A stretch of 64,000 nucleotides of DNA from Enoplolaimus lenunculus (Eukaryota > Nematoda > Enoplea > Enoplida > Thoracostomopsidae), in assembly GCA_030248215.1 (NCBI GenBank), contig JASANG010000605.1:186001-250000 (forward strand). Reading direction: 5' to 3'. Positions 6,926-19,394 of this stretch are shown here, piece by piece (the stretch's first letter is position 1; every line of letters starts with the position of its first letter). A program made the translations under genes and the position numbers. The notes under the pieces were generated by a model. It searched no databases, was not told the DNA's origin, and was given only the letters and a program-made list of their open reading frames with translations.

Positions 6926-9690
6926 ACTTATTTTGGTTTACTTTCGGGTGTTAATACTACTTCATATATTTCAGGATTGGATTGGAACTAGCCGATCGGT
7001 TTGCCTGCAGAGGATTTTCCTGTTTTTAATTATGCACCAATAGTAGTTACTTGTATTTAGCGAAAAAATTGTAGCCAAACTTATAGTCATGTGCTAAGAG
7101 TACTTAGCGCACAGTGCGAATACTGTGTATAGGTAATTAAAAAGAGATAGTCTGAAAAATGTCTTTAGTATTGAAAGAAGCCATAAATAGGTTTAAGTCA
7201 CAAACTGTTTCTTCTGTAAAGAAGCCATACCCTGCTACCGATGTACACGTATTTCTGTAAAGACGCCATAGGTTTTATCTTCATCATATAATTTAATGGA
7301 TATTTTAACTATTCTTTTATATATGCTGTTTTATTATTTTGATTTCAGGAATTATTCGAATTGGGTTTCATTATGCTGCTGTTGACTGGTTGAAGAATTT
7401 ATTATAGAACACTTGGTGAAACGCTGATTATTTTGCTGCGACGAATAGTGGAGTTAGCGAAATGGTCTGCTGGAAAATCGCAGCATCATTGACTGGATCG
7501 TGGTAAGTATTTTACTGGGTATGGGTTCAGTTTTGATATTTTTAGAATGTCGTCGCTTGAATCAACAGCTGTCGGTAGTAATGAAGTGAGCACAATGGTT
7601 AATACACTAAAATTACGAAGTATGTAAGAAGAAACTCGCGGGAGCTCGTTTAGAATAAGTGCAGAGGGGTGTAGCGTGGGGACACTTTTAAGTTGTAACA
7701 ATACCCCTTTTTCCTTTTTTTTTCGGAATAATTTTATTCCCAACCCCCCTGTAATATTATTATGTGTGTGAGTATTGTGTGGTAGTGTTGTTTTAAAAAA
7801 AACTGTATGTATGTGTTTGTATACAGCATATGTATATATATAAAATGCATATAGAATTTTGTGTGTGTGCGAGATGCATTGTATGCATATGTTTTGCAGG
7901 TGTTGTTGTAGCTTTACATTGCACGGCTCTAAGGTTTTCATTTTGCACTGCATCTGGTACATGTTTCGGTGTATTGTACCAGAATTATATAGTAATCAGA
8001 TTGTAGGGCCTGTACTTTGGTATAGGTAATGAAAGATACTTCACTAATTAGTTGTATATTGTACTTTCAGGATGTAAATTTATGGTCTCCTTACGGAATG
8101 TGATTGCATAAGCGTAGGTGCTTGTTTTTCACGAAAGTAATTTTTAATTTGAAGTACATTCGAGTGGCCCCTTTTGGAAAAACTTTAAAAGAGGGTAATT
8201 CTGAGAATTGGAAACCCCGAAAATCAACCCTTGGAAGACAAAACATTGTTTTTGGGTTAATTTTTGTTAATTTTAAGCTAAAAATTTGTTTTGAAGATTA
8301 CGGATTTTAGTCAAAATAGGGAATTTTTTTACTTTTTATGCGATTTGAAAGATTAAGTTTGTTTTTAAAATAAATTATTTGGGTCAAAATATAAGATTTT
8401 AAAGTTTTTAGGGGATCTGAAAGTTCAAAAACTGTTCTAAAAACTTAGGTTCGACGACAAAACAGCTTTGTAGTAAAATTTTTGTGAATTTTAATTGCAA
8501 ATATTGCTGAGAAATCCTTGATTAATCACGAGATCGATGGTATGCGCAGAATCTGTAAAGATTCCATAGTTTTTCATCTGTTGTATTTAACCTTTAGAAT
8601 AGCGCATATATAAGCGCTTGGCACTAGTGGGGAGCAAGGTATTTGGGGAAGTGCTGTTGGATTGTATCGAGGTTATACTAGTGCCGGTTTGCTTGACTAT
8701 CTGTACTTGATTACGCGGCTGTTAAGGTTCACTGGTTTTAATTTTTCTTGTAAGAGGCGCTTTTGATCCGGCATATTTAGAGAATAGTGTGTGTTTAAGT
8801 AATTACTAAGTGATTTGAATTGACGAAACGCGAGTAACGCGGGTGTATTTTGTACTGAAATTTTGGCTGCGCGTTTCGAAGCGAAATTTTGGCGTATAGT
8901 TAAGCTGTTAAAGCTTGCAACGGTAATTTTTTGTTAATATACCTAGAGAGTAGGTATTGCCGAGTGTTTTAATTGTGAGCCGCGCAGATTTTGAGTTGTG
9001 TACGAAGAGTTCTGGTCCTGTAAAGGTACCATATCTGTCTATTTTATATTTAAAGAGAACGGGATCGTGTATTCGAGAGAAATTTACGTGATATTGGTCT
9101 AGTGTTTGTGGATGAAACAAACGTACTAATTAATTTCTGGGAACCTGTTGCTACTGGGCTGAACTAAAAATCTTCTCGAAGTTTCACAGTAACCTGGAAG
9201 AAATTTTTGGTGGTAACTGTCCAGGGATTGAAATTGTCGATCAACAGTGGTTTTATTGATCTATTAGTAATACAACCTGTAAGGGAATCGTATATTTTCC
9301 TTCTATTATTTCATTTTGGGGTGACAGTGGTACGTATTAGTTTTGCGGCAAAAGGTTTGCGATATTCATATAGAAGTTCTAGAGTGTGTACGTATTCTAT
9401 TTTGGGCGTGGGAGTATTGACTTTAACTGATTTGTCGAGTGCACTGTGATATTTTTGGTGAGAAATATAGCGCTTTCCCTGCTTTGGTAACCACGAACTT
9501 AGGAAGGTGTTCCCCGGAGTGCCGACCGAATTGACTTGCAATTAAGTTCGCTGTGTTACAATATTGTGTTCAGCAATACCTAAGCTCAAGTGAACTGGAA
9601 AATTTTCATGCGTTACAGGGTTAACGGAAAATTTTTAATTCCTGTTTTGTACAGTCTCTGCTGGACACTGTCGCCTCAAATAGTATTGTT
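6926..9690. other. Gene-free stretch, possibly 3' non-coding part or LTR of the element
   Basis: I see no convincing coding frame; the minus-strand frame at 7486-7962 is TG/CA-rich low-complexity sequence. The stretch is mostly single-copy within the window and lacks the CCGG-type MITEs that crowd the DNA to its right, which fits it belonging to the element or to its immediate flank. A short word near TCTGTAAAGAnnCCATA recurs in it (listed separately). Confidence 0.4.
7212..9037 (+). repeat. Dispersed word TGTAAAGnnnCCATA, four copies
   Basis: The word lies at 7212-7229, 7253-7272, 8552-8569 and 9017-9033, each as CTGTAAAG, a few bases, then CCATA. A looser relative (CCGTAAGGATTCCATAA) is at about 4490 in the spacer after integrase. 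It may be a protein-binding or RNA-processing site, or a trace of an old duplication. Confidence 0.4.
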
Positions 9691-10747
9691 ATGGTAAAAA
9701 TGGTTCGAAATCGAAATAATAATTTTTTATTTGAAAGGTCGAAACAACTTCTGAATGTCTTAGGTGTTTACAGACAAGATCTGAAGCGGTCAAGGGCTTC
9801 AAAGTCTCCTATGGAGGCCAAGGTGGGTCGTACATTCAACAAAAGTCAAATTTTCGTAAATTGTTTGTTGCTGCAATATATTTACTGTATATTCAAAGGT
9901 ACGTCTTCCCTTTACCGGGGTTTAACCTGATATCCGTTTCAGTTTCCGTTCCCGGTAAAACTCGGTGCCCATTTCCATTTTAGTTACATAAAAATACCGG
10001 AAGTACTGTTAATAGTTTTACGTTCAAAGTTAGTTATAAACCAAGTATATATTTCACAATTTTCCACTATACAGATACGCTGCAATTGTTTGAAATCAAA
10101 TAAAAATTACGAAATTCATCCAAAATCTTAAAAATTTCGATGCATCCACCATTGTCTTTCCTAAATTTTAAAATGTATGGTAAATATTTGCATACCTCAA
10201 TTTCGTTGGCAGGAAAACAAAAGACCTTTGGAACTTTTATACTTCAATATCCGTTGTCTATTTCCGGTTCCGTTTGGCTATATTTATATCCTTTAACACT
10301 CGGCTTTTTAGACCAAATTTTGGCAATTTTGCGCCAAACTAAACCGGGAATAGATAAAAATACACCGTTTGTTTCCATGTATATATAACAAAAATTGATA
10401 ATTAGGTTTTTTCGACTCATACTGCACTACATTATGCAATAAACTATAGTGTGTGACCTATAATATTGACTTTTGCGTCGTTTTTTGTTTAGTTTTTTTT
10501 AAATTAACTAAGACATATTTAGATTATCTTGTTATTAAAATCTACACTACAGAGAGAACTGAACGACAATCACAATATGTTACGCCATGCGAGCATGATT
10601 TCTTTATACACTGACTGCTCGAAATCTTTATGCGTATGTAAAACATGCTGTTTCACTGCACAGATCACGGCAGAAAAACGTCGCTGTATATAATTTTCAC
10701 TACAATGCTTACGATTTTTTTCAGTCATCAAATGTACCTATTTTAGC
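9691..10747. other. Gene-free stretch with a degenerate CCGGTA-type MITE remnant
   Basis: From about 9930 to 10330 the sequence has CCGTTCCCGGTAAAACTCGG and then TTCCGGTTCCG-type words. It resembles 34725-34960 (shared GTTCGTTT/CCCATTTCC and AAAGTTAGTTATAA stretches) and 49540-49640 (shared GGAACTTTTATACTT). It is probably a decayed non-autonomous DNA transposon. The frame at 9691-9930 shows nothing recognisable. Confidence 0.35.
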
Positions 10748-10915
10748 ACAGGCCAGGGGTGTTGGTCGGAAAAATTTACCGGAAAAATGGTTTTTTCCAT
10801 TTCTTTCCTAGGGGGTAGAAAAAATGGAAACAATGGAAAAATATTAAACGATTCTTAAATATGATTTACATCTAAATGGGATGTCAAATAACGTGTTTAG
10901 ATGCCATGTAACTTA

Positions 10916-11476
10916 ACTAATTTACATACAACACATTAGTTAGTATATGTCCATCAGAACACATTATATGTCCGAAAAGAGCGAAAATTGCAGCATCATA
11001 TACATCTCGTTGAGTTCTCTTACCAGGTTTCGTGGACGGTGGGGCTAAAGTTAGGGCGCTCAAAATTCCAAGCTTGCCTTTATTGTATGATTTAACGAAT
11101 ACATCTAGCGTCAACCTGACTTTGCTCTCGAGGTTTCGGCAATTGAAAGGCTTTGATGTCAGAAAAACACAGATTTGTCTTGGGATTTAATATATATTTA
11201 TAAAAATTGTGGGTTGTTTAGCTCGCTGCACTCGTGCGTTTCTGCTGTTCTGATCAATTTGACACAGGTTGCGAAGATAAGACGAATATTGTTAAGTGTT
11301 TCTCAATCAGACGTCTAGCTAACGAGTTACTGCCAAATAAATAACTAAAGTTAGCGCCGAACCATGGTCGCTGAGAGCGCGCCATATCAGTTATTTGACA
11401 ACAAATCGTTAAACAGAGTTCTGATTGCACCAAAACAATACTCGACTCAGCTCTGCAAGGTGCGTCAAATTAAAAT
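10916..11476 (-). repeat. Interspersed repeat, inverted partner at 60016-60735
   Basis: Read on the minus strand, this stretch follows 60016-60735 on the plus strand with many matching blocks, such as CAGAGCTGAGTCGAGT, GTTATTTGACAA, AACAATATTCGTCTT, TTAAGCGCCCTAA and ATATAATGT. It has no clear inverted ends. One block of the partner (GCGCGCTGCCAACGATC, then GGTTCGAAACC) looks like a pol III B box, so a SINE-like origin is possible. Just outside, 10755 has a hAT-like CAGGGGTG start. Confidence 0.5.
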
Positions 11477-11490
11477 TCGGGCTACAGCCC

Positions 11491-12178
11491 AACGTAAACT
11501 TTAGGTTGAGGAGAGTCTGAGCTTAACCCAAAAGATCATTGGAATTTGATTATTTATATACACTTTTAAAAAACGGAGTAACTTTTTTACTTATATATAA
11601 ATCAGGAAATTAGTCTTGAACATATTAAAGGCAACTACTACTTGAAAGCAAGAAATTTATGTTTTATAAATTGGCAACAGTAATTTCATAAATATAAGAC
11701 ATTTTTGTTTTAACCATTTCAGACATGAATTTCTGAGTTGTTCAAGGCTGTTAACGTCGGAAATACAATACTTATGTGTTGATAATTTAAGAAAGTATGA
11801 GTCTTAAAACTTCAAAACAATTTATTTTTGTGTAGATTGGCATTTTGCCTGCTTCAGAGTTTAAACGGATAATAAAAATAAGAGAAACGGAGAATGATAT
11901 AGATGTTTTGGTCAAAAGAACGAAAATAATGTTATTCACGACTAAATTATCAGCAACATAAAAATAATGAAAGTTGCGGTATTTAACGGAAACGGTCACC
12001 GATATATATTCTTCACACCTTTGCTTCTTTATAAACCAAATAACATTCAAAATTTCAAATATTTGTCTGTCAAAATTATACTCTGTAGGTCAGCATCTGT
12101 ATTAGTACTTTGGTGTCATATTATGTTTGAAGTTGTCTGCATGCCTGCGTTAAAAAAGTGAGTCAAATCGCTTTGAAT
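11491..12178. other. Gene-free AT-rich stretch
   Basis: I see no gene, no inverted ends and no repeat shared with other parts of the window. Confidence 0.4.
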
Positions 12179-12503
12179 CAAGGTACAACCGGCGACATCC
12201 GGCTCCAACAATAGTCGACCTCCGGCTCCAGTAGAATTTCTACCGTAAATTCCGACAATTTTGATTGTGAAATTTTGCATACTTTTACAAAATTTGTTTG
12301 TTTGGTGCGTTTCGTTTTATCTGTTGGAAAATAATCGTAGAACCAAAAGATGTAACTATACCTTACACATATTTGCAAAAAATGGCAAGGTAAACATCAT
12401 TTTAACTACATAATTTCGCGTTTCCGTTTTCACCTTAAGCTCTGGCAATTTTTTTCGGCCTCCAGCTCCGGCTCCGGAATTTATCACTTCCGGTTGCACA
12501 CTG
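12179..12503. mobile_element. hAT-like MITE, CTCCGG subfamily
   Basis: The ends are CAAGGTACAACCGG and CCGGTTGCACACTG, decayed forms of the CAGGGTGCAACCGG inverted repeat. Subterminal CTCCGG words flank an AT-rich core shared with the copies at 33461, 33899, 47486 and 48384 (TTTCGTTTTA, GCAAAATTT). The flanking 8-mers CTTTGAAT and ACTTGAAT agree at six positions, a worn target duplication. Confidence 0.7.
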
Positions 12504-14209
12504 ACTTGAATATTTTTGACTTTATAGTTTCCAACCGGTTTACTGTCGGAAACTGGTTTGTCGTTGTGTATTGACCTTCTGGCACAGCCTGTGCTGTCTT
12601 TTTTAAAAGTATTTTTTGTTCCTGGTGCACCCATTTTAAAATTTTGATAATTTTGAAACCATCAGTATTCGGCCGACGAGTATGCTTGTAATTCCTGTAA
12701 TTTGTTTAACGAGATTTTATAACAAAAAAGAGGGACTTACATTTTTTGCCCACAAGAATAGCCTCCGTTTTTAGCACAGTGGTTTCCCTAGAATTACGAT
12801 TTCTATGCTTAACTTTCCGCTGTTTGTTGTTTTATGGGTCATTCACGTTATACTGTCTACCCTACTGTTAAAAAATTGTACCCACATGCGACTCCCTAAC
12901 TTCATTATTGCAGTGTTTATAAATTATATATCCAATAGTCACCCGCACCCTGTTTACACCCGCTTGACAACGGAGAGTACTCTGAATGGCGTATGCTTTG
13001 TCACATTATCCCACATACAGATGCCACTTTGTCAATACGTTAAAAAAGACTGCTGTTTTGTCATGAGCCTGTCAGAAGGATTTCTGCTTATTGCATGATA
13101 CAAAGTCTGTCCGAATGGACTCTGTTAAGCCGTTCTACAGATTCTGCCCGAAGGATCTCTTATTGTCAGACACAGACACGGTGTTCAAACAGTGTATACA
13201 TTATCCCTACTCTCTCCGAAGCGACTACCGCCATAATAGACTACGTATGCCCTCTGGAAAGTCCAAATATCCTAAAAACAGTATTGTTTATTGCGCCCTT
13301 GTAAAACAAGTTGGTGGACTATTTTTCACAGTAGCGTAAACAGTAACGTGGATGACCTTATTTGCATATATTGTCGTGTTATCATTATAATGCGTGCGGA
13401 CTTCAGTAATTTTAAAGCAGTTGTAAAGGCAGCCCTTCGGAGCGTGAAATTAACTTTTAAGCCTGCGAAGCGAATGCTTAATATAATGTGGTACAACTGC
13501 GCAACGCATCCCGCGTCTCCAACTGTTTGGTCGTCGATTATATGTCGACACGTATGCTTCCGTATAAGTAGAAGCGAAGGTTGGGTGTCACAGGCTGGAT
13601 GAGGCTGGGTTGAATTAGTGCGCCATAGTGCCGAAAACTCCATACGGTGCAAAAAAGTTCTCTTTGATTTTTAATTTTAGGCTAAAAAATGCTGAAATAG
13701 TTTTTGCAGTCTGAATTTTTAAAAATTTTACTTTTCATCGTGTTTTATGGTCCGCGACTTGCTAAATTATATAACATTAAAAGTGTTCGGAATATAGTAG
13801 TCGCGGGTTAATTTTATAAAACATATGTTAACCGAGATAAAAATCGTTGAACCGCCACGCATTTTTGTTATATATGTTTACCACTACGATCAGTCAATAT
13901 TTTTACAGACCAGTTTGTGCTGATATTCTCTCAAGTGTTGACGACGGCTTCTCTAATGCCAGCAATTGATGTTGGACACTTAACAAATGTTGCCTAAGGT
14001 ATTTACTTAGCTAATTGGTGGTTACCGAATTATAATAGCTTGTGTGTTTTAACGTTATTAAAACATCAGTCATGCCTCGAAAGCCCATATGTAACTATCC
14101 ATAACCAAGATTGGTGCGTAAATGCTGTTGCTTATTGAGTCAGCGCATATAATTGTTAGCAGGGAGGTGGCCCAGGGAGGTGTTTATACATTAATTAACA
14201 ATAGGGCTG
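12504..14209. other. Gene-free stretch
   Basis: No coding frame convinces; the overlapping 80-110-residue frames at 12.8-13.65 kb run in competing directions without recognisable motifs. A short GTCGACACGTATGCTTCC piece near 13544 resembles the body of the tRNA-like repeats at 14.2, 14.9 and 15.6 kb. Confidence 0.35.
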
Positions 14210-14214
14210 TAAAG

Positions 14215-14420
14215 TTAAAGCATTTGAGACATTGTCGTAGTCCATATACAATAAATGCAATGCGCACTGTGTTATAGGCTTGCCGGCAGCATACGGTAGA
14301 CACGTATAGTCGACGACAAAAGCAGTTAGTGAGGCGGGTCACGTGGCGCAGTGGCGACCGTCTGCCTGACTCGCAGAATGTCGCTAGTTTGAAACCACCC
14401 ATAACCCGCTTTTCCAGCTG
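14215..14420 (+). repeat. tRNA-derived SINE-like repeat
   Basis: The plus strand has an A-box-like GTGGCGCAGTGGCGACC and, about 40 bases on, a B-box-like AGTTTGAAACC, the internal pol III promoter of a tRNA. The upstream body (GTCGACGACAAAAGCAGTTAG, GCCGGCAGCATACGG) reappears inverted at 14937-15070 and 15600-15765. Stems are too poor for a working tRNA. Confidence 0.5.
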
Positions 14421-14936
14421 CTTAATGAAAGGTCTGAACCGGTTTTTATCTGGACTGATAAGTGCCACCTCGCAAGCCCATTAATGCAGTAGGCATACAA
14501 ATATCAAGTCGTTTCCTTATCCACGGAAGCGAAATCTACCTTCGATAGTTTATTTTCGGCGATTGTCAAGGTTTATATACTATACTATTTAAATTATTGT
14601 GTGTTTATCGTCATTTTTAGTAGAATGCTTGAACAAGTGGCTTTAAAAGGTTAGCAAATTTAAACAATGACCAAAACTTAATTTGTGCCCTGCTCACGAG
14701 GCCTGTTAGCTTGGAGTTTCATCCATGGCAATATTAACAGAGCAATCCTACCGTCCTCTTTTGGTATGGAGCTAAAATCGGAGAACATGATTTTTGTAAT
14801 GTTTTTCGCTTATATGTGCTTGTCATCAAGGTATTAACCGGGACTTTAGATTCTTCGATTAAGCAGCGGGACGAGCAAACTTATGGAGCAGGGATCGTAC
14901 TTTAACCCTGCGTATCAATAAGCGATTGCCCTCCAA

Positions 14937-15070
14937 TTACTTTTATCGTCGACTACAATTATATGTCGACCGCATACTGTCCGCTAGCATACGTACGTAT
15001 AATGCAAGGCAGTATATTGCAAGTGCACATAACGGACAAGCATGCCTCGGGTGGCTACATTCCCTAATTT
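14937..15070 (-). repeat. Body fragment of the tRNA-derived repeat
   Basis: TTTTATCGTCGACTACAATT, GTCCGCTAGCATACG, ATATTGCAAGTGCACATAA and GGACAAGCATG match 15645-15760 in the same order. No clear tRNA head is attached here. Confidence 0.45.
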
Positions 15071-15211
15071 TCAACAAGGTCGTCTCTTGACCGACCACCG
15101 TTTGTTTTTCGGCTGCATACCGTTGTTCAAAGCGCAGCAATGTACCAAAGCGCTCACGACGTAGTCCCCATGTCGTCAGTTTAGGTAGGAATCGGGACTT
15201 CAGACTTTAAC

Positions 15212-15530
15212 CAGGGTGCGACCGGATATCCGGTTCCGGTATCCGGTGTACATTTACCGGATACCGGATTTTTACAGTTGTGGTGCGAAATATAGTAAAA
15301 CTGCTTTTTACAAATGAGAGTCTCAAGAAGAAGAAGTTCAGGTTTTAATGCGTTTTCAGCTACTTTTACCTTTTGTTAGCGAACGAGAGTTAAACACATT
15401 TTTGCATTAAATAATTTCAGTTAGCAGCAATTATGAACTTTATAGCAAACAAAAACATTGAGTATATACGCTAAAGATACAGCTAAAAATGAATTTCCTG
15501 TCCGGAAAATTAATATCCGGTCGCACCCTG
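15212..15530. mobile_element. hAT-like MITE, CCGGATATCCGG subfamily
   Basis: The ends are a good inverted repeat: CAGGGTGCGACCGGATAT and ATATCCGGTCGCACCCTG. Inside each end are CCGGTATCCGG-type words. The flanking 8-mers ACTTTAAC and GTTTTAAC match at six positions. At 319 bp it has no coding capacity. Confidence 0.8.
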
Positions 15531-15599
15531 GTTTTAACTAAGCAGCTGGGAAAGTTGGCATACAGAGAGGGAATAGAGCTACAATACTGCGGATTCCTA

Positions 15600-15765
15600 A
15601 GCGAACGTTCTACCACTGCGCCGCGTAACGTGCATTTCCAACTGCTTTTATCGTCGACGTTATATATGTTGGCCGTTTGCTGCCGGCTAGCGTACCAAAC
15701 CAACAGTGCAGGCACTGCACTATATTGCACGTGCACGCAATGGACAAGTATGTCTCACATGCTTA
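15600..15765 (-). repeat. tRNA-derived SINE-like repeat, second copy
   Basis: On the minus strand GCGGCGCAGTGGTAGAACG is an A-box-like piece, joined to the body CGTCGACGATAAAAGCAGTT seen in the copies at 14.2 and 14.9 kb. The B box is weak. Confidence 0.45.
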
Positions 15766-16124
15766 CTGTGCTTGAAAAACTGGAAACATGAAGCTAACGC
15801 CCATTTTTCAAATTTTCAATACAAATTTATTTGGATTTTTCACAAAATTGTTGGCTCTTCTGAAAGTTCGAAAAACTTGAAAAATCTTATGGGCTATAAT
15901 CAATATATATACACATTTGGATTCCCCAAGCCGATTTCGGCACGAATATGCTAATAATTTTGCAAAAACCACGGAGCGCCATCCGACCTTTTGGGTAGTC
16001 ATAATTTCAGGCCCGTTTTTTCAACATATACGTACCTAACATTCGTATCGCAAAGTATGTATATACCGCAAACAAACCACGGGAATCCGCTTGAGAGGCG
16101 TCTTGAATAACAATCTCTTCGTCT

Positions 16125-17395
16125 TCGATAATGTCTCGGTCAGAAAAGCGAGACCGAGATCTCGGTCAATTTTTAGCCGTTATCGAAAATAATAATAATA
16201 TTTTTCTAACAAAAGTTTTGAATGTTTTTATCTGCTTAATTCATACAATTATTAAATGAATCAATCACCGCCAAACTTTGTTTTAACTTTATAATTCCGA
16301 TTCAAACCGGATTAGGCTTACTTGTTGTGGTACGTTGCAAAAAATTCTTTATTATTTATCTATTAAATTGCTTTCGATGAGTTAACAAATCATAGCTGAC
16401 TTGTTAATGCAATCTTTTTGAAAATTGTCGTCAGCCAATAAACGGGTTATATGCCACTGTCAGCTCCCATATTAATGAACTGAAACGTTACTTGTTGATA
16501 AACTCTATAAAAAGCTCCACCACGCCTATTCTTATAAGCTGAATCGTAAACCTAAGCGTAAGCCATCCGTGTCATATGAACTTAAATTAGCTTCATTGTA
16601 GGTTTGTCAAATTATAAGCGGTAAGCATGGTTTACTTAGTTTTGTTATCTAAATTAAGCTGTCGCTATACTTAAGAATTTTCGCCAGCGGGAAGCAATTT
16701 ATTTTCACCCAGGATAGTTTTCTTACAGTGCTGTCTGTGTAAAACTGACCGGGCTTTGTTAACGGGGGTCATTTTTCATGCGACGCTGTCTAAAAATGAC
16801 CGGGTGGTCTCTTTTCAATGGGGTCATTTTTTCGCACGACAGTAGTATAAAAATCGGACCCCCATTAAAGATGTGTCCTTGGGTCGTTTTTGGAGGGTCA
16901 TTTTTCATGCGACACCGCTATTTGGTAAAATTAATATCCGGTCTATCCTTGGTTCGGAATAGTTGAGCTCGAAAATATCAGAACTTTACTAACAATTCTT
17001 CCTTCCATGGCCTAAGGTAGTCAACGTGTTTATGTGACTAAGCTTAGCCCACACATGCATTATTAATGCTTTCGAATTTTTCAAAAACTTTAATTTTGGG
17101 CACGGAATATTCAGGGGAAGTCATGAAAAACTGAAATTTGCAAAAAATTTTCAAAATCCAACAACTTTTGGTTAACGCGGACTGGGAGATGATTTTGTTC
17201 TTCAATGACGGGTCTTTTTAAGACTGTTCCAAATGATATGTTATGGGGCGCTAAGCGCGGCCCTGTAACCACAACACTAATTCATCGAGCCATCATATTT
17301 TGCTGTCCTGTGTTTTATAACTTCAATGTCATTGAAGCGCTGGCTAACTACTGCGGACCATAACCTCTTCTTCGCAAAATCGGCCTCTGTCAACG
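16125..17395. other. Gene-free stretch of mixed MITE remnants
   Basis: 16128-16165 holds TCTCGGTC/GAGACCGAGA words of the family at 17396. 16320-16400 (ACGTTGCAAAAAATTCTTTA, AAATTGCTTTCGATGAGTTA) matches the core at 40710-40800. 16760-16915 has GGTCATTTTTCATGCGAC three times with small changes, and 16925-16950 (TTAATATCCGGTCTATCC) is a worn end of the family at 15212. No gene is visible. Confidence 0.45.
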
Positions 17396-17776
17396 CAGAA
17401 ATGGGCGGTTTCGGTTAAAGCCAAGAAAAGTCTCGGTCTGGGTCAATTTTTGGTCATCTTCGAAAAAATTACAATTTTCAAAATAAATTACGTATATATT
17501 TCTAATGCTTTTTTGTAGCTTTTTGTGTTTTTCATAGGTTTTTTGTATTGTTTGACACTACCTGCTTTTAATTATTGCGTAACTATCAAATTTCATAATT
17601 TAACAGTGAAATTTTCTCATCAGCCATCGCTTACTTCACCAATACAGGGATACATTTACTGAATCGTCGACTCTGGTCTCGGTTCCAAACCATTGAGACT
17701 CAAAAAAGCGAGACCGAGACCCAGGCCTAGACTTGCGAAATACCGGGACTTGCCGAGACTGAGACTCACATCCCTG
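17396..17776. mobile_element. hAT-like MITE, TCTCGG subfamily
   Basis: The right end in reverse is CAGGGATGTGAGTCTCAGTC; the left end is CAGAAATGGGCGGTTTCGG. The subterminal word is GAGACC/TCTCGG. The flanking 8-mers TGTCAACG and TGTCATCG match at seven positions, a clear target duplication. Another copy ends at about 25330 with the same GACCGAAACCGCCCAT end. Confidence 0.75.
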
Positions 17777-17784
17777 TGTCATCG

Positions 17785-19394
17785 GTCGCTTACACAGCAA
17801 ATAGTATGCACCGGTTTGCTTGCAAGTAATACAAGCCCAGTTTTGGGCCTGACTATTATAGAACCGCCTGTTATTCAGGAGGGGAAAGCATTTCTACGGT
17901 TCGATTATGTAATTGCAAACAAGTTGAGCGCATGATAATGCGTGAAACAACAAAATCATTTTCGGATCACTCGTAGTCAAATCTTGGGTTCATCTCTGCT
18001 TTAATTTTACTAATTCCAGACTTTAATCCGTGTTTGCAAGCACTCGAATACCTTTTCTCTATAGGTTATTACGTTTTAAATTGGTTGCATAAATCAGCAA
18101 TGCTGTTATGGCTTCAATACGAAACAACCCTGAATTTGATCAATTCTGTCAGGATGATGGCGTCACAATTTGAATACGCTAGTCTTTGACGTCTTTAAGT
18201 CTACCTGCGCTAAATCATAGCTGCTAGTAGATGCAATACAATATATTACATCGAACCTTTCAAAATGCACGGGGATTGAATGGTTTTTGTTGTGTTGATA
18301 AGTAGGTATATATTAATTTCGCACATTATCGTCAGCACCACTGCGTTTTAGTTCAACTAATGCAGTATTTTTTCAACGAATGAGTGAAAAATATTAAAAC
18401 GGCAGGTAGGATGTATGGAATTTTGTTTTACTGTTTTTCATTCGGAGAATAAATTACACACTCTCACAGCATTATATATACATAACTGATTATTGTGTTG
18501 TCAATCGTGCTGCCTATGTTACAGACATGATAATAATATATGTATATATGTGTGTGGCGGATGTTTGTATGCAGATTATGTGGTCGAACAGGTTGCTTTG
18601 GTTGTTCTTGATTGTATGGTAACTTGATGCGTTTCAGTACTCTTGCAATACTGGCAGCAAAATCTTTTCGTTGGTTCGTCTTATTTGTAGATCTGCGATC
18701 AGGACCAACTAAAATAACTATATCGAGGGACACATCTTGAAACTGGTAAATGCGTGCGTAGGCGGGAGCCATATATCGGATTATTTAAGTTTTCGGTTCC
18801 AATATGTTTTAAGGGTTAGCAATTTACACATTTTTTTAGGAGATTTGGCTTAGATGTGTTTTGGTCTGGTTACACTTACTGCACTGCTTGTATTTTTAAA
18901 CAAGAGCATCACGTGTACTGAACCGTGGTCATATATTATGTAGGTTGTTTTAATCGGCTATGTTATGAAACGTTGTGTCGTCAGTGGCGTACCGAGGAAT
19001 TTGAATCGGGGGTCGTCACATCTGCGAGATATTTATTTCGACAAGACTGTTTTTCCAATTGCTTCAACTCTGTTAAAACTATTTTTGATGTGTTTTCGCA
19101 AAACTTGATGATTAAACAGCGCAAAATACGCATAAACCATTTTTGGCAGGTTTTAATAAAAGTTATCTCAAATTCCGGTCCTGTTCCTATTACTGTTCAA
19201 GCAAAATCTAGTTCCTGTTGGAAGCTTGGTATAAGCCACCCGGATACTTGCGGTTTGAATCTGAATATCATAAAACTGCTTTTTACATGAAGAAATACTA
19301 GATATTTTTCAGCGGCTGCATTCCTGAGTATGTCAAGATGTGACACTAATGGGAAATCTAAAGTGCAAGCCAACTTTAAATTAGAGTTGCAACA
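17785..19394. other. Gene-free stretch
   Basis: I find no secure gene. A minus-strand frame at about 18590-18770 (starting MAPAYARIYQFQD) has an ordinary coding look but no recognised motif or splice partner. Confidence 0.35.

Noticed and set aside
7486-7962. 158-residue minus-strand frame
   Set aside because: It crosses TG/CA-rich and A-rich low-complexity DNA, has no motif and no coding-like composition.
12805-13652. Several overlapping frames of 80-110 residues on both strands
   Set aside because: They compete with one another, show no recognised domain and have no splice partners; the area also contains pieces of tRNA-like repeats.
18590-18770. Minus-strand frame starting MAPAYARIYQFQD
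   Set aside because: Composition is coding-like, but I see no neighbour exon, splice site or family match; too weak to call a gene.
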